A stretch of DNA of 64,000 nucleotides from Rozella allomycis CSF55 (taxonomy: Eukaryota > Rozellomycota). Of this stretch, positions 51,403 to 62,750 are shown in pieces. Positions within the stretch are counted from its first letter, which is position 1. Each line of letters starts with the position of its first letter. The translations under genes and the position numbers were made by a program. A model generated the notes under the pieces. That model was not told the DNA's origin, ran no database searches, and saw only the letters and a program-made list of their open reading frames with translations. The DNA lies in contig KE561079.1 of assembly GCA_000442015.1 (NCBI GenBank), positions 1 to 64,000 on the forward strand, in the 5' to 3' direction.

Positions 51403-52336
51403 ATGCTCTACGCATTATTTGTCATAGGACCAGCAGGAAATGGAAAAGTAAAATAATATGAATATAGAAAATATAAGACCACTTTATGCTCCACGCTGAT
51501 AGAGTATTTGCAGAACTCTAAGCGATCTGTTCACCTCGTAAATCTTGATCCAGCGGCAGATTATTTTGAGCATATTGAGCCTTCGATAGATATCAAAGAT
51601 TTAGTTACAGTGGATGAAGTTATGCAAGAATGTAATTATGGACCTAACGGTGGACTTTTGTATTGTTACGAGTAAAGAACATTAAAGATTATAAGTAAGA
51701 CTTCTTTTTGATAATGTGGATTGGTTGCAAGAACAAATAGGTGGCTATTCGGAGGATTTTCTTATAGTTGACTGTCCAGGTACCATTTTTATTTTGAGGA
51801 GATGAGGTCAAATTGAGCTATATACTCATGTACCCTACATGAAACAAGTGATAGATCTTTTCCAAAACAAATTTAACTATCGCGTTTGCGGGGCTTATTG
51901 TATGGAAAGCTCATTTGTTGTAGATCCATCCAAATATTTTTCTGGAGTGCTTTGTGCCATGTCGGCAATGATCCAATTAGAAATTCCTTATATTAATGTC
52001 ATGACCAAGATGGATCTAATGCCCAAAGATTCTCCGATGGTTGATAGGTATTAATCTCTCTCGTCAATTATTAGGTTTTTGGATGTTGACACTAGTCTTT
52101 TGCTAGAAACTGCCAATAGGGCTTCACACGACAAGTATCGAAGTTTGAACGAAACGATCGTCAGATTGATTGATGATTATTCAATGGTCAAATTTGTTCC
52201 TCTGGATCGCACTGATGAAGAATCAATTGAAAGGTTAATGCTAGAGATTGACAATGCCCTTCAAGTGTGGGATGATGAAGAGCCGAAAGAAGGAAAAGAA
52301 TTTGATCAAGGAGAAGATTATGACAATGACGACTAA
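51403..52336 (+). CDS. GPN3: GPN3 GPN-loop GTPase
   Basis: Five exons with introns of 26-30 nt. The P-loop GPAGNGKTT spans the first intron. The diagnostic Gly-Pro-Asn loop is in YGPNGGLLYCYE. DCPGQIELYTH (Walker B, again rebuilt over an intron), MTKMDLM (base specificity) and the C-terminal FLDVDTSLLLE ... DDYSMVKFVPLDRTDEES identify GPN3 over GPN1 and GPN2. GPN proteins work as heterodimers that assemble and import RNA polymerase II. The acidic C-terminal tail ends DYDNDD. ATG at 51403 gives a start directly at the first beta strand, as in the family. Confidence 0.9.
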
Positions 52337-52394
52337 AAATAAACTCATTTTTCTAGATGACCTTCTTATTTTCGATGCGTAAATTTCCGAAAAA

Positions 52395-55090
52395 ATGTTT
52401 CCGAACATTGAAAGAAATATATCCCCAACTTTGATAATCGACAAAAAATTAAACATTAAAAGTTTGAGTAATTCATTTTACACAAAGCTTGGGATTGACA
52501 CTAGTGTTATATTCAGGAACCTCAAGGATCATTTAAAGCCTATTGAGCCTGAAATATATGGAGTTAAATATTTGAATGATTTAACATACCTTAAGAAGAC
52601 AGATTATTCGGTTCTTGATTTCAATGGACATGAATTATACCATTTAGAAGTGTATCCAGACTTGCGANCCATTTAGAAGTGTACCCAGACTTGCGACTTC
52701 CGGTCACATTGGAAAGGGGAGATCAAAAGATGGAAGAAGATTTCTTTATTATAGAAGTACAAAATGTGTATTGCTGCTTGAAATCATTGATCCTTTTAGA
52801 AAGATGCACATCGATATTAAAGAAGAGTGGAATATTTATTACCAACCATGAAGGCTACATTGAGATGACAAATTCATTAGCAGATTCAATGTTTAAAGTT
52901 TCAGATATATCAGAGTCGGAAGATAAGAATGTTTTGAAGTTTTTCAAGGCCGAAGTGAAAGAGTTTATTAAGCAAGTAAAGGAGACAGGCAAGCCCAAGA
53001 GACAGATGAGAACAGTGGCTTATGTTCCAGATGGACAAACAATGACAACAGATTTTGATATAGATGGATTTGAAATATGTGGTGAGTGGACATTTGTGAT
53101 CCGAGTGACGGACACAAGAAGCCATTCATTTGGAGAGTTAGAATTCCAGAGTGTGGTAGATACGGCAGTTGATCCCATCTTGATAGCGAATAGCACAGGC
53201 ATAATTCAGTTTGTAAATAAAGCGACAGTTAAAAATTTTGGATTTGAGGAATCAGAATTGTTGGGTGAAAATTTGAATATGTTGATGCCATCACCTGATA
53301 AAGAAAAGCATGATGGGTACATGTTGAACTATAGACGTACTAATAAGCCTAAAGTGTTAGGCATTGGCAGAGAAGTTGTTGCAAAGAGAAAGAATGGCGA
53401 AATGTTTCCAGCAGAATTGGCAGTGAGTGAATTCATTCATGATGATGAAATAAAGTTTACAGGGATTTTACGTGATATTTCAGAAAAGAAGAAGGCCCAG
53501 CAGAGGATTTTGGAAGCAGAGAAGGCGATATACAAGACTGAAGCTGAATACAAAGCAAAGTCTGAAGTGTTTGCATTTATGAGTCACGAGCTTAGAACAC
53601 CAATGAATGGAGTACTTTGTATGACGACAATGTTGAGAGATACACCCTTGACGCAAGAACAAAGTGAAGTTGTTGATATTATTAGAGCCTCTTCAGAGAA
53701 TTTACTTCATGTAATTAATAACATTTTAGATCTTTCAAAAATTGATGCACAAAAAGTAAATCTAGAACAAATAGATTTTGATCTTCATTCAGTAATTCTT
53801 TCAGTTTTAGAAATCACCCAACCAACAGCTAATAAGAAGCAAGTAGAAACATTTTTAGATTATCCAAATAATTTATCTTTAATAATGAATGGAGATCCAA
53901 CAAGGTTACGTCAAGTAATTATGAATCTTGTTGGCAATGCTGTAAAGTTTACAGATAAAGGACACGTATGCGTTCAAGCGTACAAGGAAGAAAATAAATT
54001 GAAAATTATTGTTAAAGATACAGGGATTGGAATCCCAGAGTCTGATTTACCACACCTATTTGATCATGTTTATCAAACTAAAGCAGCTGTAACCAGATCA
54101 CATGGAGGAACAGGTTTAGGTTTAACTATCAGCCAAAGACTTTGCCAATTAATGGATGGATCGATTTCTTGTTCTTCTCTTGTTAACCAGGGTAGCACTT
54201 TCACAGTAGAAATTCCTTGGAAAGATCCTCTTAAATTCGTGGATACGATTTTCTCAAAATTAAAGATATCTAAGATTGTTCTGTTCCATTCAAATTCATT
54301 AGTTTCACCTCAAATTGTTTCTGACTTTGTCAAGTGTGGCTGTGTCGTATTAGATTTGTTACTTTTACATCCAAATGAAATTGATTCTGATGTTGATTTA
54401 ATTATTATAGACGTTAACACTTCAGGTATTGAAAGACTTCTTTCAGACGATTGGAAAATTATTATTGAAAAACATAAAGCAAAAATTATCTTAATGCACA
54501 ACTATGACACTTTTATTGATTGGAAACAATTTAGAAACATGGGCCTAAATTTTGTTATACGAAAGCCTTATTCTCTTCCAAAAATTCTTTCAATTGTTGC
54601 TAAAATGCAATCTGTTGAACTAAAAGAAATTAGCCTCTTTAACAGCAATCAACTAAAAATATCAACAATATTTACTAGCGCCGAAAAAGACATTCTAAAA
54701 AGACTAAAGGTTCTTGTTGCTGAAGATAACGATATCAATCAAACTATAATGCGTTCATTCCTCTTAAAGTTCGGTATTAATCAAGTGCAAATGGCCGGTG
54801 ATGGAGTAGAAGCTCTTGAATTGTTCAAAAGATCTAAATATGATCTTGTTTTAATGGACTTGATGATGCCTAGGATGGGTGGTGTTGAAGCGGCAAAATT
54901 AATCAGAGAATACGAACTATTAAAGCAATTAGAGAAAACTATAATTATTGCAGTCACGGCAGACGTAATCATAAACCCCAAAAGTGCTTTTCTTGACACT
55001 ATGGAAGACGCTATTACAAAACCAATTGATCATTATATACTGGCACAAAAGATTCGTAAATATTTTCTTGATAATACTAAATCGAAATAA
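52395..55090 (+). CDS. Hybrid histidine kinase with PAS and receiver domains
   Basis: A single exon of about 890 residues, with an N at 52668 inside a 24-bp near-duplicate. Order: an unrecognised N-terminal sensor region, a PAS domain (about 53150-53500; ILIANSTGIIQFVNKA...LRDISEKKKA), HisKA with phospho-acceptor SHELRTPMN (53580), HATPase with N box NLVGNAVKFT, G1 DTGIGIP and G2 GGTGLGL, a degenerate receiver (about 54250-54600), and a true receiver (from 54700) with EDND, phospho-Asp in LVLMDLMMP and Lys in ITKPID. This is a His-Asp phosphorelay protein typical of fungi, slime moulds and plants. All catalytic residues of kinase and final receiver are present. The ligand is unknown. Confidence 0.9.
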
Positions 55091-55154
55091 ATACTCATTC
55101 ATTTTTAAATTTTATTCTTTGTACTTTGTAGCTATTTTGTAAACAAACTACAAT

Positions 55155-58100
55155 ATGAGCCAAGAAGACAAATCAACCACAAAAGACGATTCATTTTATT
55201 ACGATTTCAATGAATTCAAATTGGCTCCAAAAACAACTGAAAAACCTTTAGGGACATTCAAAATTTCGTACGCCACTATGTTTCATTAGATTTAGCTATT
55301 CCTTTGGCTTTGAAAGTTCTAAGAGGCAAAATGCGTTATATTTAAACGAAAATACTGTCATTACAAGCTCAGGTAGCTCCTTGGTGTTTCTGGATCCTAA
55401 AAATCTCTCTCAAGACCATGTTTCTCTAGACAATGATTCATCCATTAGTTGCATATGCACAGATTCTACTAAATCTTATTATGCCGTTGCTGAAAAAGGC
55501 GTAAATCCGCGTGTATTTATATTTGAATTCCCAAGCAAAAAATTATTCCGTGTTCTCAAAGGAGGTGCTGAAAGGCAGTTTAGTTGCATGAATTTTCATC
55601 CAAATGGAAATTTATTAGCAACTGTTGCTGGATCACCTGACTTTATGTTGACAATTTGGGATTGGAAGCAAGAAAAGATTGTTTTAAGGTACAAGGCATT
55701 CTCACAAGAAGTTTACAATGTTGCCTTTTCACCGTTCACGGAAGGATTACTAACTACCTCTGGATCGGGGCATATCAAGTTTTGGAAAATGGCGCACACA
55801 TTTACAGGCTTAAAATTGCAAGGGCAGTTAGGGAAATTTGGGTTATATGAATTGTCAGACATTTATTGTTTTGCTGAAATGCCTGACGGAAAGATCATAT
55901 CCGGGAATGAGGCTGGTAATTTGTTGATCTGGGAAGGCGGGTTTGTTAAATGTGAAGTGACAATGAAGAACAAAAAGCCAATGCATCAAGGTGCTATAAG
56001 AGTTTGCATCGTTCAAGAAAACGAGGTGATGACGGCTGGAGATGATGGAATGGTACGTACTTGGGATTTGGAAACAATTGATGGCGCAGAGACGGTGGAT
56101 GCTGGCGGTAATTTTGAGATGGAACCAAATGAAGAATTTACCATCTTTAAAGATGCCAAAGTAAATTTATTTAGTAGTTACAATAGATTGTTACTATGAC
56201 TCAAACTCCTGGTATTGTTGGCGAATACTTGGTTCAAGATGAGCAAGGATATTTATGGAAATTTCAAAGCAAAAAGAGAATAGTAGATAAAGTTTTCTCA
56301 TTTCATTCTGGAGTGGTTAATGCAATTGATGCAGCCCCTATAAAGCATGAATGTGTTAGCATAGGAAAAGACGGAACATTAAGATTATATGACTATATAG
56401 ATCATATAATGCTACAAAGAATAAAGTTTTCTTCAAGCGGGACGTTTGCATGCTACGCAAACAAGGTAATATCATTGGTTTGTCCACATAGAAATTTGAT
56501 CCCTTTGGACAAACGATATTAGCTGGATTTGAAGATGGAATTATTAGAGTTGTTAAGGTGTTGGGAGAGGGCATAAAGACGAGTTCAATAATGAAGCCCC
56601 ACACTACTGCCGTGAAGCAAATGGCATTAAATTCTGAAGGCACTTTTCTATGTTCACTTTCTTCTGACAATGAAATATTCTTTTTCCAAGTGCATGAAAC
56701 ATTGAATCCAATTGGTTTTCTTAGTTTGAAGAGACAAGTGTATTCTGTTTCCTGGTCTGTTGATGTCCCCAATCATTTGTATGTCTTGTTAGATAATGAA
56801 GTTCACATGTATACATTCCCTAGAATAGAGAATATTGATAATAAACTAAGTTTTGAATTCCAATTGATTCCCAAAAAGTATAATTTGGATTGGATGGCAG
56901 CAAGACACAAAATAGAACCGCCAAAGGAAACTGAAGGAGAACAAGAAGAAAATAAGATGAAGAAGATTCCAGACCCTGTAACATTTACACCAGTTTCATT
57001 TTGTTGTTTGCCAAATGATAAATTGCTTGTTGCAATAAATTTATCAAATGGTTTATTTGAAGTTTTAGAATGTCAATGGAAGGTGGCAGGGAACGGCAAG
57101 AGCATCCAATTGTGCCAGGGTGTTCTAACGATGATGAAAATATCAAATTCATTTAAATATTTGACATTTGGGATGGTTGATGGAACAGTTGCTTTTTGTG
57201 AATACGAAACTAACGCAACAATTTGGAGATCTCATTTGCATCAAGTAGAAAATGGAAGAGTTTTTTCAGTTGTTGGTAGTTTTGATGACAGCATGTTATT
57301 CTCATGTGGAGAAGATGGCAATGTTTTTGTGTTGAGAAATACAGGGAATGCATTGAAGAATGAAATTGGTAAATTGAAATCAAATATAGAATAGTTCCTG
57401 ATGCCAATTCAAGTGGGACATTCAAACATGTCAATGGCAATGTAGAAGAGATTTTCAATGAAATGAATCCAAATGGATTTTCATTGCAAGAAACGAAATT
57501 AAGAGCAAAACTGGATGCTGAAAAAGAACAAGCAGAGTTAAAGAAACAAGTAAATTTGTTATTTAAAGATTAAAAGTATGTGAGAGACAATGTGAGAGAA
57601 TTAAGAAATGCATTTTTATCTATTGTTCAAGAAAATGCAAAACTGCCTCCAGAATTGGCTCTGCAACCAGAAGAATTTGATGTTGACCCTGGTCTAGTTG
57701 AAAGAATTAGTAATTAAAATAAATATTGTGAAATAAGATTTGGAAATTGAAGAGAAAAAGAACAAATTGAAAGAAGAAATGAAAGAAGTGACAGAAAAAG
57801 CATTTGCAGGACCTAAAAAGTTGATTGAGAAATTTCTGGATCCAATTGAAACGGAATATTTTTCAGTTAAAGCGTTAAAGTCTGGAATTTCAGTTTCAAC
57901 ATTTCGATCATTGAAATCTTCATTTGATGAATCACAATTTACTTTGATTCAACAAAACAAAGAAAACGAAGAAAATTTGTTTTTTGATTTAAAGAAAGAA
58001 TTTGGAATTGAAGAAGCCCCAGCGACTACGATTGTTCAAAAAGAAAAAGTTGATGTGAAGGCCAAAAGAGAAGCAAGAAAACAATTAAGAGCTGAAAGGG

Positions 58101-60296
58101 CTCAACTGTTTCAAGAATTATTAGCGTCCAAACCAGATGAAAATTATCAAGATCCCCATGATTTAGCTGCAATAAAGTACGCAATGGCTAACATGGGTGA
58201 TTATAAACTTAAAAGTAGTTCAAACTATATTGTGCCAGAGAATGAAAGAATAAACGCAGACAAAAAGAAGAAACAAATGACTCTTTTAAAGGAAAGCATT
58301 AGAACCTTAAAACAAGTAATATTCAGTTATGCCATTCAAAGGACTTTAATTCTCAGATTTTTAAATTAAAGTCGTTTAAGGGTTTGCTAATAGAAGAAAT
58401 AAAGTCAAAGAATGAATTAATTAAAAAAATAAACAAGGAATTGTCTGAATTGGATGATAACGTAGATTTCCAAATTTGGGAACCTGAAAATGACCAGGGT
58501 TTACAATTTGAAAAGCGATTTGAAATAACGCAAGAAGAACTTGAAAACTCTAGTAAAATATATTTTTATTTCTAATTTGAAAATAAACCAAACTCGAATG
58601 ATAATGAAAATATTTTGGGCACAAATTTACCGACGCAGATAATCCTACCTGAAGATAAACAAGAAAAGAAGAAACAAAATGTTAAAAAGAAGAATGAAAA
58701 TGCATTGATAATGGAAGAAAAAAAGAGAAAAATAGAAAACTTAATTGAAATAAGAACAAACTTGAAAAGAGAAATAGATTCAGCAGTTGATGATTTTGAT
58801 TCAACTTTGAATGATATAAGAAAGGATAGAGTTCTTTTAGAAGGGGATTTAATTGCTTGTGAAATGAAATATTTATTACTTTTCAAAGAATGGCAACTCT
58901 TGAAAGAATTTGAAGTCAATGATAATCTATTAGCTGATAAACTAAAACACAAAAGAAATGAAAAAACTGAAATATCTGGAAAGCTTAATGAATGCCAAGA
59001 GAAATTAATTGTTAAAAAAGTTCAAGTTGAAAATATTGTGAAAAATGGGAAAAATATTTTCGATCAATTTCTTCAACTCATTGGAGAAAACAATAAAAAT
59101 GAAGAATTCCTCACAAAACTCTTTAAAAGGAAAATTAAACGATCAAAAAAGAATTCAATTTCTTCTACAAATGATGATAATGGTAAACATCCTTTTTTCA
59201 GTTTATTAGAATCTTCTGATGACGATGAATTAGATTTTGATGACGATTCATTCGATGAAGAAAATGATGAAGATGAATTCGACGAAAATTGTCCAAAGGA
59301 TTGCGATTCCGAAATTTACAATCAAGTTTTAACTTTAAGAGAAAAACGTTTAGATCAAGAAGATTTACTAAATGAAATTCAAAAATCAGTCGAAGTAAAT
59401 AAATTATTTTATTTTTTATTTGTCAATGAAAAAAGATCATGAATCCTTGTTGAAAAAGGAAAAGATCATTGATTCTTCATTAAGCCAAATAGAAAAGGAA
59501 ATTCAAGAATTTCAATTCCAAAAACAACAAAAATTAAATGAATTAGACATCATTGTCCCTCTTCGCTTAAATCAATTAGAAATATCAGATGATTCAATAT
59601 CTCAAGCCCTGGTATTTACAAAACAAGGAATCGCCAAACTAAAGCAAAGAAATATTGATTTGAATCAAGTAAAAGACTCATGCATCTTCAATCAAAGGAA
59701 AAATCTGAAATCAAAAGAAATCATCGCGACTTGAAGAAAATGCACGTGAGTCTTATAAAATCCAAAAAGGAAAAGCAATCCAAAGTATTTCACATTAATT
59801 AAAATAATAAAGTTGCTTGAATTAGAAGCAAAAGCTCATGATGTTCAAATGCTAAAATTTGGCAGAATAATCGATTTGGACAAATTAGAACGAATGAGCA
59901 CTAACAAAGCCCTGGATGAAGCAAAAGAAAAAAATCAACAAGAAGAATTAAAAAGAAAAAAAGAATTGGAAGATCTTGAAGTAATGTTTACCAAACATCT
60001 CCAAAGGATCAAATATATCAACTTCGAGAAGATCTGATTAATGTTACAAGAGAAAACACTAGCAAAATGGAAACATTTATTAATTTAACAACTTCAAAAA
60101 GAGACCTTGAGACAGCCTTGAACCAGAAACAAAAAATCATGGTAAGAAATTCTTCATTTTAAAACAGACATCCAAATATAAAGGTTTGGAAAATATGGAT
60201 AATAAAGACATAAATCATCTCAAAGAAATCGCTCGCAAGCAATCATCAGAAATTAAAATGCTAAAACAATTGATTCATGATTACGTCAAAAAATAA
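55155..60296 (+). CDS. CFAP44: CFAP44 (WDR52) axonemal WD-repeat/coiled-coil protein
   Basis: A large multi-exon gene. Well-supported introns are 55268-55289 (22 nt), 56161-56186, 56466-56491, 57369-57394, 57550-57576 and 57710-57737, with about six more to 60180. The N-terminal half is two WD40 propellers beginning with the family's SYSFGFESSKRQNALYL. After a linker (ISVSTFRS and EEAPATTIVQ), the C-terminal half is a very long charged coiled coil with an acidic Asp-rich insert near 59220-59290. CFAP44 with CFAP43 forms the tether that links inner dynein arm f to the axoneme, so the organism should build a motile flagellum. The last codons are at 60291-60296. Confidence 0.85.
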
Positions 60297-60890
60297 TAAA
60301 CAATTTTTACTCTCTACGATGATACACTTCATTTTGTTTTTTATAAATAAAAGTGTTAAAGTTTAAATCAAATATGTTGAGAATTTGGGTGCAGGGAGTT
60401 CTTCACACCTAAGGTTGTCAATGGCGCGGCTAAACGTCTGGCTTGGCAACTGGCAAGTAAGTAAGAATGTTAGTTAATTTATTTACCAGTAGTTTACGGT
60501 CCTATATGGGGTTCCCAGTCTCCAGATGGTAAGTCACCGAGATGCGGTTGCGGAAAAGGACTGCCAGCCATTTTACAACCATCCAGAACTGAGAGCAGCA
60601 AAGAAACAAAAAGCCGGCAAGGAAACCGCCAATCTTTCCAGGGTCGATGAAGAGATACCGATGGATTTGATTTGGACAGCGTCATTGCCCAACCGAAGAG
60701 GTGGAAGTTGATGTATCCAAAAAGATTGGGAATTCACCAAGTGCAATAAAGTCTTCTGATTATTTGGATTGTTCATTAATGTCGTTACCTTGTACGGACT
60801 TGGTTCTTCAGAGGTAGAGACAATCGCTCTACTTCTGCATTGCTCGATCACTTTGGTTTATTTGGAATGAAGTCTGAGTCTAATGCAAGG
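60297..60890. other. Region with GC-richer, broken sequence before the first LTR
   Basis: 594 bp with no complete gene. Around 60520-60710 the base composition turns noticeably less AT-rich. An open stretch of about 60 codons on the plus strand (HRDAVAEKDCQPFYNH, EEIPMDLIWTAS) may be a relic of retrotransposon gag, or foreign sequence. It has frame changes and no clear zinc knuckle, so I assign nothing. Confidence 0.35.
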
Positions 60891-61084
60891 TGTCGTACCA
60901 GGGATTCTCATCCCACATTTCACAGAGGGATTCTCATCCCATACATCTTAGAATAATTATCAAAGAGAGGAGTCACTATTTATAGAAAAGACCAACATAT
61001 AAAACTCTAAGGAGATATCAATAAATAGAACGGAGGGTAATCCATTCTCAATCGACATCAGTTTTAACTCTTTTTATCTTACGA
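60891..61084. repeat. LTR-like repeat, copy A
   Basis: 194 bp starting TGTCGTACCAGGGATTCTCA and ending near tttatcttacga. It shares both ends with copy C (61912-62156) and its first 90 bp with copy B. It contains a TATA-like tatttatagaaaag and tataaaactctaag. Relative to copy C it lacks about 50-80 bp in the middle. Confidence 0.7.
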
Positions 61085-61099
61085 TTAAACCTAACATAC

Positions 61100-61460
61100 A
61101 ACAAACAATCAAATCCTTAGATGATAATAAAACAAATTCAACCTACTTCGATTTTCTCACCTCACTGAAGCATATGCAGATCATTTGAAAGACCACCTAA
61201 AACCTGTATCAATCCATAAAAAGATTTTGTACACTTCCTAATGCATTCATAAGGATCCATACAGGCGACACCCCCAGCCTTCAAGACATAATATCCCACC
61301 GTCTTAAACCAATAGTGACTGAACAAGTTGAAAAATGGACGAAAAATGGTTTGATTAAGCAACTGAATGGACATTCTGGATTGGAATAGTTCCTGGCTCG
61401 TTGTAGCTAATGTCGCGGACGATCTTGAATTAATATCGGTACAATTTGTGTTCGAGACTT
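61100..61460 (+). pseudogene. Decayed Ty3-like polyprotein fragment between LTRs
   Basis: On the plus strand near 61290-61460 the translation IVTEQVEKWTKNGLIKQLNG, then NSSWLVVANV, resembles the start of a Ty3/gypsy reverse transcriptase ('xxQVxxWLxxGIIxPS', then 'NSPxLVV'). It is interrupted by frame changes and an N at 61461. Upstream, 61100-61290 is stop-ridden. The position just after LTR copy A fits an element relic. There is no intact protease, RT or integrase. Confidence 0.4.
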
Positions 61461-61618
61461 NATTTTTGGCCTGAAGGAAGCATAAATCATATCTCCGAAC
61501 CTCTCTAAAATATATCACGTTATAAATAAATTATTTTAAAGAATAAAGTTACGGTTACCGAGCGATTTCCGATAATATACTATTTCTTTTTCCTTAAATT
61601 TTCTATGAAGGATACTAT

Positions 61619-61713
61619 TGTCGTACCAGGGATTCTCATCCCATATTTCACAGAGGGATTCTCATCCCATACATCTTAGAATAATTATCAAAGAGAGGAG
61701 TCATAATTCTCAA
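61619..61713. repeat. LTR-like repeat, copy B (truncated at N 61714)
   Basis: 95 bp, nearly identical to the first part of copy A, cut by the single N at 61714. The sequence after the N is unrelated. Confidence 0.7.
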
Positions 61714-61911
61714 NTCATCAACATACACATACTAATCAAGTAAATCATCCCTTATGATGCTTGGATATACATTATTATCATATATATGTACAAAGAATGG
61801 TACTTTACCTGCGGGATAATCTTCATTTTCAGGAATGGAACTATCGAAAGAGATAGGAAATTTCAATATCTTAAACGCCTCCAGATACTGGAAGGGGGTA
61901 ATGTCGTACCA

Positions 61912-62156
61912 GGGATTTTCATCGCATCTCATAGAGGGATTTTCATCCCACCTTCCTTAGAATAATTATCAAAGAGAAAAGTCATAACTCTCAAAGGATC
62001 TCTTAATCCTGACGGATCTCTATTCTGATACTAATTATAGAAAGGGATACTATTTATAGAAAAGACCCACATATAAAACTCTAAGGAGATATCAATAAAT
62101 AGAACGGAGGATAATCCATTCTCAATCGACATCTGTTTTTACTTTTTATCTTACGA
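61912..62156. repeat. LTR-like repeat, copy C
   Basis: 245 bp, the longest copy. It starts TGTCGTACCAGGGATTTTCA and ends ctttttatcttacga. It is more diverged from A than A is from B, so it is probably older. It ends about 38 bp before the first surviving codons of the LYAR-like gene. Confidence 0.7.
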
Positions 62157-62193
62157 ATTATTATCCAATTTACGAGGATTAAGGTTCTATGAG

Positions 62194-62648
62194 CGCATGG
62201 AGCGACAAAAGGGAAACTGGATCAACATAAAAGTAGATGCAGATATGCCTCATATACATGCGTTGATTGCCTTGTTCATTTTAAAGGAACTGAATATAGA
62301 TCCCATACAACTTGTATGACCGAGGCTGAAAAATATCAAGGAAAAGACTATAAAGGGCCCAAAACCAATAATAATGACACTAATAAAATAAAACCCGAAA
62401 CGGTTGTAAAGTCTGATGTAAGTAAAGAGGAAAATATTGCTGAAAATGATGAAAATAAAATAGATCTCAAATCTATGACAAAAAATATATTTGAAAACTC
62501 GAAGGTATCACTATTTTTATCTCAAAATGTAGTCTATGACTTTAAGCACTTTTCAAAAGAAGTTGGTAAGCAAATTAACAGCTGGTCGAATGGAAAAGAA
62601 AAAGGCCAAATCATTCATAAAGAAACATGTAAAAATAATCAAAGTTAA
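62194..62648 (+). CDS. LYAR: LYAR-type zinc-finger protein, 5' end missing
   Basis: From 62194 the frame encodes GKLDQHKSRCRYASYTCVDC, then HFKGTEYRSHTTCMTEAEKY and QGKDYKG, the characteristic LYAR double C2HC finger. LYAR is a nucleolar protein of ribosome biogenesis and growth control. The first part of finger 1 (the start Met and the leading Cys-x-x-Cys) is not found upstream. An in-frame stop lies at 62190-62192 and an LTR copy ends at 62156. The C-terminal half is charged and helical with FKHFSKEVGKQINSW. The gene was either truncated by the insertion or its first exon lies beyond the LTR debris. Confidence 0.65.
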
Positions 62649-62750
62649 TAATAGATTTTAATCAAGTTTGAGGAAGAGCACATAGGATTACATTTTAAAT
62701 AACAATAAACCGCACATTTTCTGTAACTAAGGATATTGCATTCCTTTGGC

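Noticed and set aside
60494-60851. Protein-coding genes on either strand in the GC-richer block
   Set aside because: Short frames on both strands, no recognisable motif, frame changes, and location beside LTR debris. A relic is likelier.
61732-61932. A small minus-strand gene ending in LTR copy C
   Set aside because: Part of the frame lies in the LTR itself and no family is recognised. Probably chance openness.
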